Assembly (NCBI RefSeq): GCF_036663835.1 | Contig: NZ_JAXOJT010000001.1 | Span: 2,272,856-2,336,855 of the forward strand | Origin: Sphingomonas sp. LT1P40 | GTDB taxonomy: Bacteria; Pseudomonadota; Alphaproteobacteria; Sphingomonadales; Sphingomonadaceae | DNA: 64,000 nucleotides | Direction: 5' to 3' | Shown: piece after piece, positions 35,526 to 43,380 of the stretch | How positions within the stretch are numbered: position 1 is the first letter of the stretch | Layout: every line of letters begins with the position of its first letter | Made by a program: the position numbers and the translations under genes | The notes under the pieces: generated by a model | Told to the model about the DNA's origin: nothing | The model's input: the letters and a program-made list of their open reading frames with translations, nothing else | Databases searched by the model: none

Positions 35526-36143
35526 TTAGCTCTGCAGCTTCATTGCGGCGTGCGCGAGTGCAACCAGGTTGACATCACTGGACTTCAGCGCCTCTTCCAA
35601 AGCCCAGATCTCGAACGTTTCGCCCGTGCCGACGAACAATGCGCGTTTGTCGATCATGGCGATGGCCCGAGCCCAGGATGGCAGTTTTACCGCTCCAAGC
35701 GGGCGATAAAATTCTTCGCAAAAGCCGAACAGGCGGCGCACCGGCAGCGGTGCAGCTGGCTTTATCCCGTCGGAAGGATTGAACCGGTGCGGATCGACCG
35801 ACAAGGTAAGCTGCTGCCACCATGATGTACTCGATCCGATCAAACAGTTGCTGGTCGCATGCATGCCGAGAAACAGGCTCGTATCCTGCGAAGAGAAATT
35901 TCGTCGAACGAACCAGGGCAGTTTGACCAGGCCGCCTGACTTGACTGTTTCCAGTGCGTGACCGGCAAAGGGGACGGGGCCACCAAGCGGTTTCTCCCTG
36001 AGTATTCTCGATCCTGTGAAGCTGCCGTCGGTTGAGGCTAGGGGGTCTTCATCAAGGGCCAGGCGGCGCATCGGCAGGCCGGTGCCCGATTGGGTTTCGT
36101 TGGACGGGCGTGTGAGCGTTGCAAGCATTTTTGGATTTCCCAT
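35526..36143 (-). CDS. Divergent MraZ-like protein outside the division cluster
   Basis: 205 residues from ATG 36143 (TTG 36173 and ATG 36128 are alternatives). Two AbrB/MraZ half-domains can be aligned by eye: the first at residues 60-110 (LVKLPWFVRRNF, then SLFLGMHATSNCLIG, like the NCLVG stretch of sphingomonad MraZ) and the second at 138-190 (RRLFGFCEEFYRP, AVKLPSWAR, ALFVGTGETFEIW). MraZ is a DNA-binding regulator at the head of the division (dcw) cluster; no mraW, ftsL or mur genes are near here. The N-terminal 55 residues are an extension absent from MraZ. Calling it MraZ-like is family inference from these motifs. Confidence 0.68.
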   Translation of the reverse strand: MGNPKMLATLTRPSNETQSGTGLPMRRLALDEDPLASTDGSFTGSRILREKPLGGPVPFAGHALETVKSGGLVKLPWFVRRNFSSQDTSLFLGMHATSNCLIGSSTSWWQQLTLSVDPHRFNPSDGIKPAAPLPVRRLFGFCEEFYRPLGAVKLPSWARAIAMIDKRALFVGTGETFEIWALEEALKSSDVNLVALAHAAMKLQS

Positions 36144-36192
36144 TCGATTCGGCAAACGAACAGGATTTCCCAAGAATCGTGGTTAATGCCCA
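36139..36192 (-). promoter_or_regulatory. Helically phased TGGG motifs at the start of the MraZ-like gene
   Basis: Reading the minus strand, TGGGC begins at 36192, TGGGA at 36172 and TGGGA at 36142; the spacings are 20 and 30 bp. The last two share the ten bases TGGGAAATCC. MraZ boxes in other bacteria are TGGG repeats on a 10-bp period, so this could be the protein's own operator. If so, the third box overlaps the ATG at 36143 and favours the ATG at 36128 as start. Confidence 0.4.
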
Positions 36193-36432
36193 TATTGGAA
36201 TACTACGATAGGGTAAGGCCCGGAGTATGGTATGCGGCGCTTGCAATGTGATTGCGTGCCTGGGTTGGCCGTGCGCTTCACATCGAGCACGGCAATAAGT
36301 CGGGCATTCAGAGGCCATCGACATGGGCGTGCTGAGGAAATCGGAAGTGCTCCCATTTTGTCCTGAAACGTCGCTCGGTCGATGTTGAAGGGCTGATCCT
36401 GCGGCCGCATCTTTGCATCCGGAGGATGTAAC

Positions 36433-36840
36433 ATGCGAATTGATCGATCCGAGCCTGAAGCCATCGTCGTTACTCGTGTTCCCTGCGCGTTAGCGACCCC
36501 GGCAAAGTTTCCTGAGGGATTCGCCGCGACAAATCCGATCCCAAATCAGGATACCGCCTCGGTGCGGTCAGACCGGCAGGCAGCGCCCGTAAATCTGGCG
36601 GACCAATGCCGATCGAGGATCGAAGGCCTCTCCCCGCGGCAACGCGACGTGCTTACGGGGTTGGTCGCTGGCCACAGCAATAAGCAGATCGCGCGAACGC
36701 TCGGGATCAGCCCCCGGACGATCGAAGTCTATCGCGCTGGCCTTATGGATCGGCTCAAAGCGCGCACTTTGGCACAGGTGCTGCAGACCGCCTTCCTGGC
36801 AGGAATAACGCTGGACACGGTTTCGCTCGGATTTGGCTGA
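36433..36840 (+). CDS. LuxR/FixJ-type HTH transcriptional regulator without receiver domain
   Basis: 135 residues, ATG 36433 directly after GGAGGATGTAAC. Residues 1-60 are Pro/Ala-rich and not a domain I know. Residues 65-130 are a GerE/LuxR helix-turn-helix: LSPRQRDVLTGLVAGHSNKQ, IARTLGISPRTIEVYRAGLM and LKARTLAQVLQTAFLAGI, closest to FixJ-type proteins. There is no receiver domain, so it is not a classic response regulator. It is divergent from the MraZ-like gene and may share its control region. Confidence 0.82.
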   Translation: MRIDRSEPEAIVVTRVPCALATPAKFPEGFAATNPIPNQDTASVRSDRQAAPVNLADQCRSRIEGLSPRQRDVLTGLVAGHSNKQIARTLGISPRTIEVYRAGLMDRLKARTLAQVLQTAFLAGITLDTVSLGFG

Positions 36841-37011
36841 ACGCGCAGCGACCGCATTTCACGGTATCGGGTCCGCCTTCGTGGTTCTGGAACGGCAGAC
36901 GCGCGGTGCGGTCGTCGAGCTGCCTCCGTCATCGCTCTAGGGAATTGGATGGAAACGGCGTATCGCAGTGACAATCGGACGCGTCAGCCGCCGCCGAGTT
37001 GAGGACTGGCC

Positions 37012-38010
37012 GTGCTCATCACGATCTTCGCCCCCGGCAATGTGCATCTGCTTGAAATCGCCGGGGTGCAGGACGCGCTGTTTGAGGCGAACTGCAAGGC
37101 GCAATCCGGGCGCCCCTATCAGGTTCAGTTGGTGACCGAGCATGGCACGCCCGTCCAAAGCGCCTCCGGCGTTACGTTCATTCCCGATGCGAGCGTCGCC
37201 GAAGCGACCGAGCCGTGCGATACCCTGATCGTCGTGGGGCCCTATGGCGAGCCCAAGCCTCCAAGCGAGCCGGTGACCCGGTGGCTTCAGGCCCAGGCCG
37301 GCCAGGCGCGGCGGTACGGATCGATCTGCACCGGCGCGTTCCTGCTGGCCCATGCGGGGCTGCTGTCGGGGCGCCGCGTGACCACGCACTGGCAATATGC
37401 CGATCACCTCGCCGCCACCTATCCCGATATCCAGGTCGAGCTGGACCGCATTTTCGTGCGCGACGGACCGGTATTCAGCTCGGCGGGCGTGGCGGCGGCG
37501 ATCGACCTCGCCTTTTCGCTGATCGAGGAGGATCATGGGCGCGCCTTGGCTTTGTGGGTCGCGCGCCGACTGGTCGTCTTCCTGAAACGGCCCGGCGGCC
37601 AGTCGCAGTTCAGCGCTGCATTGACCGCGCAAACGGCGACCACCGGCCCGATCGACCGCATACGCCTGCACATTCTCGAAAACCCTCGCATCGCGCTTGG
37701 ACTTGCTTCGCTTGCCAGCGTGGTCGGCGTCAGCCCGCGCCACCTGTCGCGCGTATTCCATGACGAACAGGCGAAAAGCCCAGCGGCCTATGTCGAACTG
37801 ACCCGCATCGATATCGCGCGGCGACTGCTTGAGGACAGCGCCGCGCCGATCAAGGTGATCGCCTATACCGCAGGCTTCGGGTCGACCACGACCCTGAGGC
37901 GGGCGTTTGTGCGCAGGCTTAGCGTCACGCCACAGGAATATCGTGCGCGGTTTCAAACGACCGGCGCCCCGGATGCCCGTGACGACGAAAGTGACGCTGG
38001 ATTGTCCTGA
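37012..38010 (+). CDS. GlxA family transcriptional regulator (DJ-1/PfpI domain plus AraC HTH)
   Basis: 332 residues, GTG 37012. The N-terminal half is a DJ-1/PfpI-like domain (IFAPGNVHLLEIAGVQDAL, the nucleophile-elbow region YGSICTGAFLLAHAGLLSG, TTHWQYADHLAATYPD). The C-terminal ~100 residues hold the two AraC helix-turn-helix motifs (LASLASVVGVSPRHLSRVFH and IKVIAYTAGFGSTTTLRRAF). GlxA-type proteins regulate nitrogen or amine catabolism and stress genes; targets here are unknown. The LOV-GGDEF-EAL gene follows on the same strand after 66 bp. Confidence 0.92.
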   Translation: MLITIFAPGNVHLLEIAGVQDALFEANCKAQSGRPYQVQLVTEHGTPVQSASGVTFIPDASVAEATEPCDTLIVVGPYGEPKPPSEPVTRWLQAQAGQARRYGSICTGAFLLAHAGLLSGRRVTTHWQYADHLAATYPDIQVELDRIFVRDGPVFSSAGVAAAIDLAFSLIEEDHGRALALWVARRLVVFLKRPGGQSQFSAALTAQTATTGPIDRIRLHILENPRIALGLASLASVVGVSPRHLSRVFHDEQAKSPAAYVELTRIDIARRLLEDSAAPIKVIAYTAGFGSTTTLRRAFVRRLSVTPQEYRARFQTTGAPDARDDESDAGLS

Positions 38011-38076
38011 ACCGCCGCAGCACCTCAGTTGAAGCCAGCTTCTCCGTGCCGCATCTGCGTGTCGGAGGTCAATTTC

Positions 38077-39900
38077 ATGCCATCATCACCCGTCGCGAGC
38101 GCAACCGGCGCAATGTCGATGCATGCGGAAACTGACCTGATCGGTCCAGAACGCGGCGCCGGGCTCAACCGCATATGGCAGATGCTTGGGCGCCGCCAGT
38201 CGCGCCAGCCGGCAATACCTTCGCTCGCAGCATCGTTCGCGCTGAAGCATGGCAGCGATGGCATCCTCATCGCCGACATGCGCAGACGAGGAGCGCCCAT
38301 CATATACGTGAACCGAGCGTTCGAGGCGATCACCGGCTATGCGGCGGCAGAAGCGGTAGGGAAGAATTGCCGCTATCTCCAGGGAAGCGACCGGCTTCAG
38401 CCCGAAATAGGCGAGATCCGAACCGCCTTGGCGGAAGGTCGCGATTGTTCGGTGACGCTGCGCAACTATCGCCGCGATGGCACCATGTTCCACAACGCGC
38501 TGCGCCTCTTCCCGCTGTGTGACGATCACGGCGACGTCACCCATTTCCTTGGGATGATGCGCGATGTGAGCCATGCGACCGGGATTGATCGCCTGACAGG
38601 GCTGCTCGACCGTTACGGTCTTCTCGACCGGCTTGCGGCGGTGGATGCCCCTGCGGGCACTGCGGTGCTGTTTCTCAAGCTCGACATCGTCCGTTTCCAC
38701 GACGTCAACAACGGGTTCGGCTATGATGCGGGCGACGCGCTGCTTCGCGCGGCAGCGGCGCGTCTGGCGACGCTGCCGGCAATTGCCGTTTCGCGGGTTG
38801 GGACGAACAGCTTTGCGCTGGCGTTCGAACTCGATGATCCCGATCGTGCCGCCAGCATTGTCGATGATGTTCTGGAACTGCTTAAGCCACGTTTCATCCT
38901 GCCCGGGGCGTCCGTGGCGGTGCAGTTCGCCGCCGGCTTTGCACTGGGGTCGCCCCATGATGACCCGCTTCAACTCGCGCGGCAGGCGGGTGCGGCGCTC
39001 CAGCGATCAAAGAGGAAATCCGCACATGCGCCACAGGCCTTCGCGGCCTCAGACGAGCGCGATGCCCGCGACCGCATCCGGCTGGCGAGTGAACTTCAGA
39101 TGGCTGTCACCAATCAGGAACTGTTGTTCCACTATCAGCCGCAAATAGACCTGGACACCGGTGATCTCGTCGGCGCGGAAGCGCTGTTGCGCTGGAATCA
39201 CGGGGCGTTCGGGTTACAACCGCCGGACCGGTTCATCGGCATCGCTGAGGAAACCGGCGCGCTTCTGGAAATCGGCGCTTGGGGCCTGCGAACGATCACG
39301 GCGCAGGCTGCGCGGGTCAATCAAGCGCGTCGCAATCCAGTTCCCTTTTCGCTGAACGTATCGGTTCTGGAGTTTATGCAGCGCGACATGGTGGGGCTCG
39401 TTCGCCAAACGCTCGACGAAACGAACTGTCGGCCCGAGTGGCTGACTCTGGAGCTGACCGAGAACCTGATGGTTCCGGACCCGGATAATATCCGGCGCGC
39501 GTTCGAGGATCTGCGCCGTCTGGGGGTCGGCATCTCGATCGATGACTTTGGTACGGGCTATTCCAACCTTCGCTATCTGGAACGCTTCCCGCTCAGCGAG
39601 ATCAAGGTCGATCGAAGTTTCGTGCATGACGTTGCCCACAGCGTGGCCAAACGCGTCATCGTGGAGAGCGTCATCAAACTCGGCGGCGCCCTCGATATCC
39701 GGGTCGTCGCCGAAGGAATCGAAACAGAGGCGGAGCGCGCGATCATGCGCGCGCTGGGCTGTTCAGTGGGCCAAGGCTATCTCTTCGCTCCGCCGCTCGA
39801 CGAGTCCCAATTCGACAGGTTGCTCGACGAAGGGCTTATTCTGCGAGAGGCGTGGGATGCCCGTCGGCTGCTGACGATGCTCGATGGTGGACAGGTATAG
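38077..39900 (+). CDS. LOV-GGDEF-EAL protein (blue-light-sensor-type c-di-GMP phosphodiesterase)
   Basis: 607 residues from ATG 38077, which follows GGAGG at a distance of eight bases; an upstream ATG at 38029 lacks one. Residues 50-165 are a PAS domain of LOV type with the flavin-cysteine motif GKNCRYLQG (C98) and NYRRDGTMFHNALRL. The glutamine that normally ends FxGxQ is methionine here (FLGMM, M161). The GGDEF domain (170-310) is degenerate: the signature reads RVGTNSF. The EAL domain (330-590) is intact: GAEALLRW (E368), LTLELTEN, DDFGTGYSNLR, KVDRSFV, AEGIE and GQGYLFAPP. It should cut c-di-GMP under control of light or redox. Confidence 0.92.
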   Translation: MPSSPVASATGAMSMHAETDLIGPERGAGLNRIWQMLGRRQSRQPAIPSLAASFALKHGSDGILIADMRRRGAPIIYVNRAFEAITGYAAAEAVGKNCRYLQGSDRLQPEIGEIRTALAEGRDCSVTLRNYRRDGTMFHNALRLFPLCDDHGDVTHFLGMMRDVSHATGIDRLTGLLDRYGLLDRLAAVDAPAGTAVLFLKLDIVRFHDVNNGFGYDAGDALLRAAAARLATLPAIAVSRVGTNSFALAFELDDPDRAASIVDDVLELLKPRFILPGASVAVQFAAGFALGSPHDDPLQLARQAGAALQRSKRKSAHAPQAFAASDERDARDRIRLASELQMAVTNQELLFHYQPQIDLDTGDLVGAEALLRWNHGAFGLQPPDRFIGIAEETGALLEIGAWGLRTITAQAARVNQARRNPVPFSLNVSVLEFMQRDMVGLVRQTLDETNCRPEWLTLELTENLMVPDPDNIRRAFEDLRRLGVGISIDDFGTGYSNLRYLERFPLSEIKVDRSFVHDVAHSVAKRVIVESVIKLGGALDIRVVAEGIETEAERAIMRALGCSVGQGYLFAPPLDESQFDRLLDEGLILREAWDARRLLTMLDGGQV

Positions 39901-39938
39901 GCGTTGCGCCGCGCCTGACGCGGAGGATACCATTGCAG

Positions 39939-40121
39939 TCAACGGTCGGTTTTGAACGCTATTCGCTGACCGAGACCAGCCTTGGCGCGCGCCGTGGCCA
40001 CCGCCCGCCGCGCCGTCATCAGTTCCTTGACGAGGCGCTCGCGATCCTCGTCGGCGAGCGCGGGATTGCTGGTGCGCCACAGTCGTCCCCGCACCACGAA
40101 ATAGCGGCCATCGGATGTCAT
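39939..40121 (-). CDS. Small conserved-looking protein of unknown function
   Basis: 60 residues, ATG 40121: TSDGRYFVVRGRLWRTSNP, then LADEDRERLVKELMTARR. I have seen this pattern (GRYFVVRGRLWRxSNP...LVxxLMxARRAV) as a small alphaproteobacterial protein of unknown role. It follows the AlkB-like gene by 24 bases on the same strand and is the last gene of that operon. Confidence 0.65.
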   Translation of the reverse strand: MTSDGRYFVVRGRLWRTSNPALADEDRERLVKELMTARRAVATARAKAGLGQRIAFKTDR

Positions 40122-40145
40122 GGGATACTTGCGATCATGATTGGC

Positions 40146-40724
40146 TCACGCCCGCCGTCCCCTGTCCGACAGACTGCGGAAGGTGACCGACCAGCGCGGC
40201 ACGCTCATCGCCGCAACGCTATGCTCCCAATGATGCCGGGCTTCGCCAGAAAGATGGTAGATCGATCGCGGCGCCAGTTCGGTCTTGGCCCGTTCGAAGC
40301 CGGTCGCGGTGCGGCGACGCAGTCGAAGCGTGGCAGCATTGCCGAGCGAAATACCGACGACATGCTCGAACACCGGCCGATCCTTGTGCCATCCGATCCC
40401 GGCGCCCGGGTCGTAGCGGATGAGCAGCGCCTGGACGAGATCGTCGGGCCGAAGACCTGCGACCTGCGCGGCGCGCGCCTTCACGGTCAGCAGCCAGTCC
40501 GGGATCGGCTCGGCCGGTGCAAAGCTGCCGCTCTCGAAATCATAGCTCCAGCCGTAGCTGCGCGTGAGGCGCTTGCCGGTCCATTGCTGGAACTTGAAAG
40601 GGCTCAAGTTCTCCGCATTGATGTGCACGACGAGGTCCGCTTCGTCGGCGGCGGACAGGAAGTCGCCGCGAAGAGCAAGCCCTGGAACAATCGGGGCGTC
40701 GAACAGGTCGAGCATCGCTGTCAT
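40146..40724 (-). CDS. AlkB-type Fe(II)/2-oxoglutarate-dependent dioxygenase
   Basis: 192 residues from ATG 40724; it overlaps the preceding stop (TGATG). The iron ligands are in IGWHKDRP (H113, D115) and HHWEHSV (H168 or neighbour); the 2-oxoglutarate arginines are in PRWSVTFR (R177, R183). LLIRYDPGAGIGWHKDRP and the LRLRRR stretch match AlkB-like proteins. The family repairs alkylated bases by oxidative demethylation; the exact substrate is not shown. Lies third in an operon after a DksA-like and a nuclease-like gene. Confidence 0.9.
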   Translation of the reverse strand: MTAMLDLFDAPIVPGLALRGDFLSAADEADLVVHINAENLSPFKFQQWTGKRLTRSYGWSYDFESGSFAPAEPIPDWLLTVKARAAQVAGLRPDDLVQALLIRYDPGAGIGWHKDRPVFEHVVGISLGNAATLRLRRRTATGFERAKTELAPRSIYHLSGEARHHWEHSVAAMSVPRWSVTFRSLSDRGRRA

Positions 40725-41140
40725 CACCGCATGCCTCGTCCGCCTTCCGTGCCACCGGTCCGGCGCAGCACGTTCCCGAGCGAGCGCCCCGCGAACGTAC
40801 ATGGCGCCAAGAGGCGATCGTAGCTGCGCCGACCGACCCGGCAGACGAGCACCTTTCCCATCGCCGCGCGCGCGAGTCTGCGCTTGGCATCTCGGCCACC
40901 GCGCTCGTGCAGTTCGGGCGCGTAAAAATCGATTAGGCGGATCTCGATCCAGCGATTTGGCCGGCCTGCCCGTGCTGCGCAAAGGCCATCGCCATCGTCA
41001 ACATAGCGTACGACGCCGCTGAAGGTCGCACCCTTGCGCGGCAGCGCGCCTTCGCATCGATCTGGATTCGCGAGCGCTGGCGACGCCCAGGCGCAGGCGC
41101 GGAGAGTCGTCGCGATGGCGAAGGAAAATCGAAATGTCAT
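40724..41140 (-). CDS. Secreted thermonuclease (SNase-like) family protein
   Basis: 138 residues from ATG 41140, with a short signal peptide (FRFSFAIATTLRACAWASPALA) and a compact SNase-like domain: FSGVVRYVDDGDGLC, EIRLIDFYAPELHERGG, then SYDRLLAPC. The Asp, Arg and Glu positions of the nuclease active site can be aligned. The export signal places it outside the cytoplasm although its operon partner AlkB is cytoplasmic. It begins ten bases after the DksA-like stop and is coupled to the dioxygenase (TGATG). Confidence 0.82.
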   Translation of the reverse strand: MTFRFSFAIATTLRACAWASPALANPDRCEGALPRKGATFSGVVRYVDDGDGLCAARAGRPNRWIEIRLIDFYAPELHERGGRDAKRRLARAAMGKVLVCRVGRRSYDRLLAPCTFAGRSLGNVLRRTGGTEGGRGMR

Positions 41141-41150
41141 TCGTGGTCTG

Positions 41151-41414
41151 TCAGCGCAACTGGCTGTCCTTGCTGCCGCGCCGGTTGATGCCGACAAAAC
41201 TCGGTCGCTTGTCGCGAGCCGACTGACAAGCGACGCAGGTGCGAGCGCCCGGCAGCGCTGCGCGACGTGCCGGCGGAATAGGCTCGCCGCATTCCTCGCA
41301 GTCGTCGAGCCCCTCGCCCGAGGGCATGCGCGCCCGAGCGATGGCCAGCGCGTCTTTCACGCTGTCTTCGATCTGCTCCTGAACCGCGCCGTCGGGCGCC
41401 CAGCCATTGGCCAT
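41151..41414 (-). CDS. DksA/TraR C4-type zinc-finger protein
   Basis: 87 residues. An N-terminal helix (QEQIEDSVKDALAIARARM) is followed by CEECGEPIPPARRAALPGAR and CVACQ, the C4 zinc finger of the DksA/TraR family. Small members such as YbiI lack the long coiled coil of DksA; they may affect RNA polymerase but their role is unknown. First gene of the operon toward the nuclease, dioxygenase and 60-residue protein. Confidence 0.88.
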   Translation of the reverse strand: MANGWAPDGAVQEQIEDSVKDALAIARARMPSGEGLDDCEECGEPIPPARRAALPGARTCVACQSARDKRPSFVGINRRGSKDSQLR

Positions 41415-41831
41415 GCTCGTCTGTCACCGTCGATGCCGTTGCAATCATTAGGATATAGGGTCTTGGGATCGGCATTTCATCGGCGGGCGTGGTTGAACTC
41501 GCAGCCGCCACTGGTCCGGACCTGCCGAACGATACCGGTAACCACCGAAAAGCGGACTTCAGACCATTGACTGAATGAACGACAGGTTCCGGGATGGTCT
41601 GTTGATCGACCGAACGGCGGCTAGTGGGGCGCGTTGCCGACCGTCGGCTTTTCGGATTCTGCGATTGGCGCGAATGTCCGGAAGTGGGTGGTTAGCGGAC
41701 TTTGTCGAGTTTGTTATTGCGACAGAGTAATTTGCCTCGGAGCTTCAAACCCGTTTGGATTTGATGAATCGTCAGCGAAGGGAACTGAGGCGGTTACGCG
41801 CCGTTAAGGCATCACTTCGAGCCACTACGGC
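41415..41831. other. Intergenic region before the IS6 remnants
   Basis: About 417 bases. I see no gene: short frames exist but none with family features. The part 41690-41760 is AT-richer. It separates the DksA-like operon start from the IS6 fragment, and probably holds the operon promoter on the minus strand. No tRNA or clear terminator. Confidence 0.45.
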
Positions 41832-42274
41832 TACGTGAAGATCAACGGTGAGATGCACTATCTCTGGCGGGCGGTTGGCCAGGAGGGCGAAGTGCTCGAG
41901 AGCTTCGTCACCAAAACCCGCGATAAGGCCGCTGCGCTGCGGTTCATGAAGAAGGCGCTCAAACGCCACGGGTCGCCTGAGACGATCACGACCGATGGTC
42001 TCGGCTCCTACCGTGCAGCGATGAAATTGCTGGGCAATGCCGAGAAGCAGGAGATCGGTCGTTGGGCAAACAACCGCGTCGAGAACAGCCATCTGCCCTT
42101 CCGACGACGTGAGCGAGCCATGCTGCGATTTCGACAAATGAAGTCGCTACAAAAGTTCGCTTCCGTTCACGCCAACGTCCACAATCACTTCAGCCTGGAG
42201 CGTCATCTCGTCGATCGCCAAACGTTCAAGGAACGCCGCTCAGCCGCGCTGGCTGAGTGGCAATCCCTCGCGAG
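41832..42274 (+). pseudogene. IS6-family transposase, 5'-truncated and interrupted remnant
   Basis: The homologous stretch begins abruptly at about 41832 (TACGTGAAG) and reads INGEMHYLWRAVGQEGEVLE, then ITTDGLGSY (second catalytic Asp) and NRVENSHLPFRRRE (catalytic Glu), through AALAEWQSLA. The N-terminal ~75 residues with the first catalytic Asp are missing. At the right end the frame stops being IS6-like exactly where the left terminal repeat of the second element begins (42275), just before the expected stop codon, so the second element inserted into it. The protein differs from the second copy at roughly one residue in eight, so the two are distinct IS types. Confidence 0.85.
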
Positions 42275-43115
42275 GGCTCTGTCAGACCAACGTGGCACTA
42301 GCCGGGAGACGCTGCTAACCGTAGGTGATGAGCCGGAAGTCACGAGCGAAGCCGCCCTCCCCGTTCCGCTATTTCAACTCGTCGCCGGAGGTGATCCGCC
42401 TTGTGGTGATGATGTACGTGAGGTTTCCGCTGTCGCTGCGGAACGTCGAGGACCTGCTGTTCGAGCGCGGCATCGACATCTGTCACGAGACAGTACGGAT
42501 GTGGTGGAACAGGTTCGGACCGATGTTCGGTGGCGACATCCGTCGGCAGCGTGTGTCCCGCATGCGAGGCTTCCGACACTGGCGATGGCACCTCGATGAG
42601 ATGTACGTGAAGGCTCAACGGCGAGATGGTCTATCTCTGGCGCGCGGTCGATCAGGAAGGTGAGATTCTCGAGAGCTACATTACCAAGACGCGGGACAAG
42701 GGTGCGGCGATGCGCTTCATGAGGAAGACGCTGAAGCGCCATGGGTCGCCTGAGAAGATAACGACCGATGGCCTCCGCTCATACCTCGCAGCGATGAACG
42801 AGCTGGGCAACGGTGAGAAGCAGGAGGTCGGACGCTGGGCCAACAACCGGGTGGAGAACAGCCACCTGTCGTTCCGAAGACGCGAGCGAGCCATGCTCAG
42901 ATTCCGGCGGATGAAGACGCTGCAGAAGTTCGCCAGCGTGCATGCCAATGTTCACAACCACTTCAACCTGGAGCGCCATCTCGTCGACCGACAGACCTAC
43001 AAGGAACGCCGCTCAGCCGCCCTGGCTGAGTGGCAGTCGCTGGCGAATTAGCCCCCTGCCCTCATAGACCGAACTGCATCGTGTGGAGACCGGTTCGCAT
43101 TTGACTGACAGCACC
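42275..43115 (+). mobile_element. IS6-family insertion sequence, about 840 bp
   Basis: Bounded by imperfect terminal inverted repeats: GGCTCTGTCAGACC at 42275-42288, and GGTGCTGTCAGTC read inward from 43115. Length and transposase fit the IS6 family. The eight bases on the left (CTCGCGAG) and right (GCCACTCC) differ, so no target duplication is visible. This suggests deletion or replicative rearrangement after insertion into the older IS6 copy. Its transposase gene is frameshifted. Right of it, 43116-43380 contains no recognisable gene. Confidence 0.78.
42328..43051 (+). pseudogene. IS6-family transposase with a one-base insertion
   Basis: Begins MSRKSRAKPPSPFRYFNSSP; the helix-turn-helix region (LLFERGIDICHETVRMWWNR) and the first catalytic Asp (WHLDEMYVK) lie in one frame. 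After GTGAAG at 42607-42612 one extra G shifts the frame; the rest continues from about 42613 with NGEMVYLWRAVD in the next frame to the stop at 43051, including ITTDGLRSY and NRVENSHLSFRRRE. The other copy reads GTGAAGATCAAC at the same place without the extra base. A sequencing error is possible. Confidence 0.85.
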
Positions 43116-43380
43116 GCCACTCCCAGGTCCGATAGAATCCGGACAGATCCGAACACCTGAGCATTTCTGCCATATTCCGCTCGACCCTGTCCAATGACGT
43201 CTATTGATGTCTCGTCAAATCCGGGTTTGAATGTGGGAATGAATGAGGGAAAAGCGAAACGGGAGAACTCTCCGCGCTGAGGGTTGCGAAGGAATCGCGG
43301 AAAGGCCCGCGAATTGAGCATTGTCGCTTCTCGCGAAGCAACACCCGCAACGAAGTCCGGACGATGCAGCACCGCCTACT

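Noticed and set aside
42607..42626. Programmed frameshift in the IS6 transposase
   Set aside because: IS6 transposases are single-frame proteins and no slippery sequence is present; a plain one-base insertion explains it.
25182..43380. A complete integrative element with attachment repeats
   Set aside because: No integrase and no second copy of the tRNA 3' end was found by eye; the genes here look like a mosaic rather than one element.
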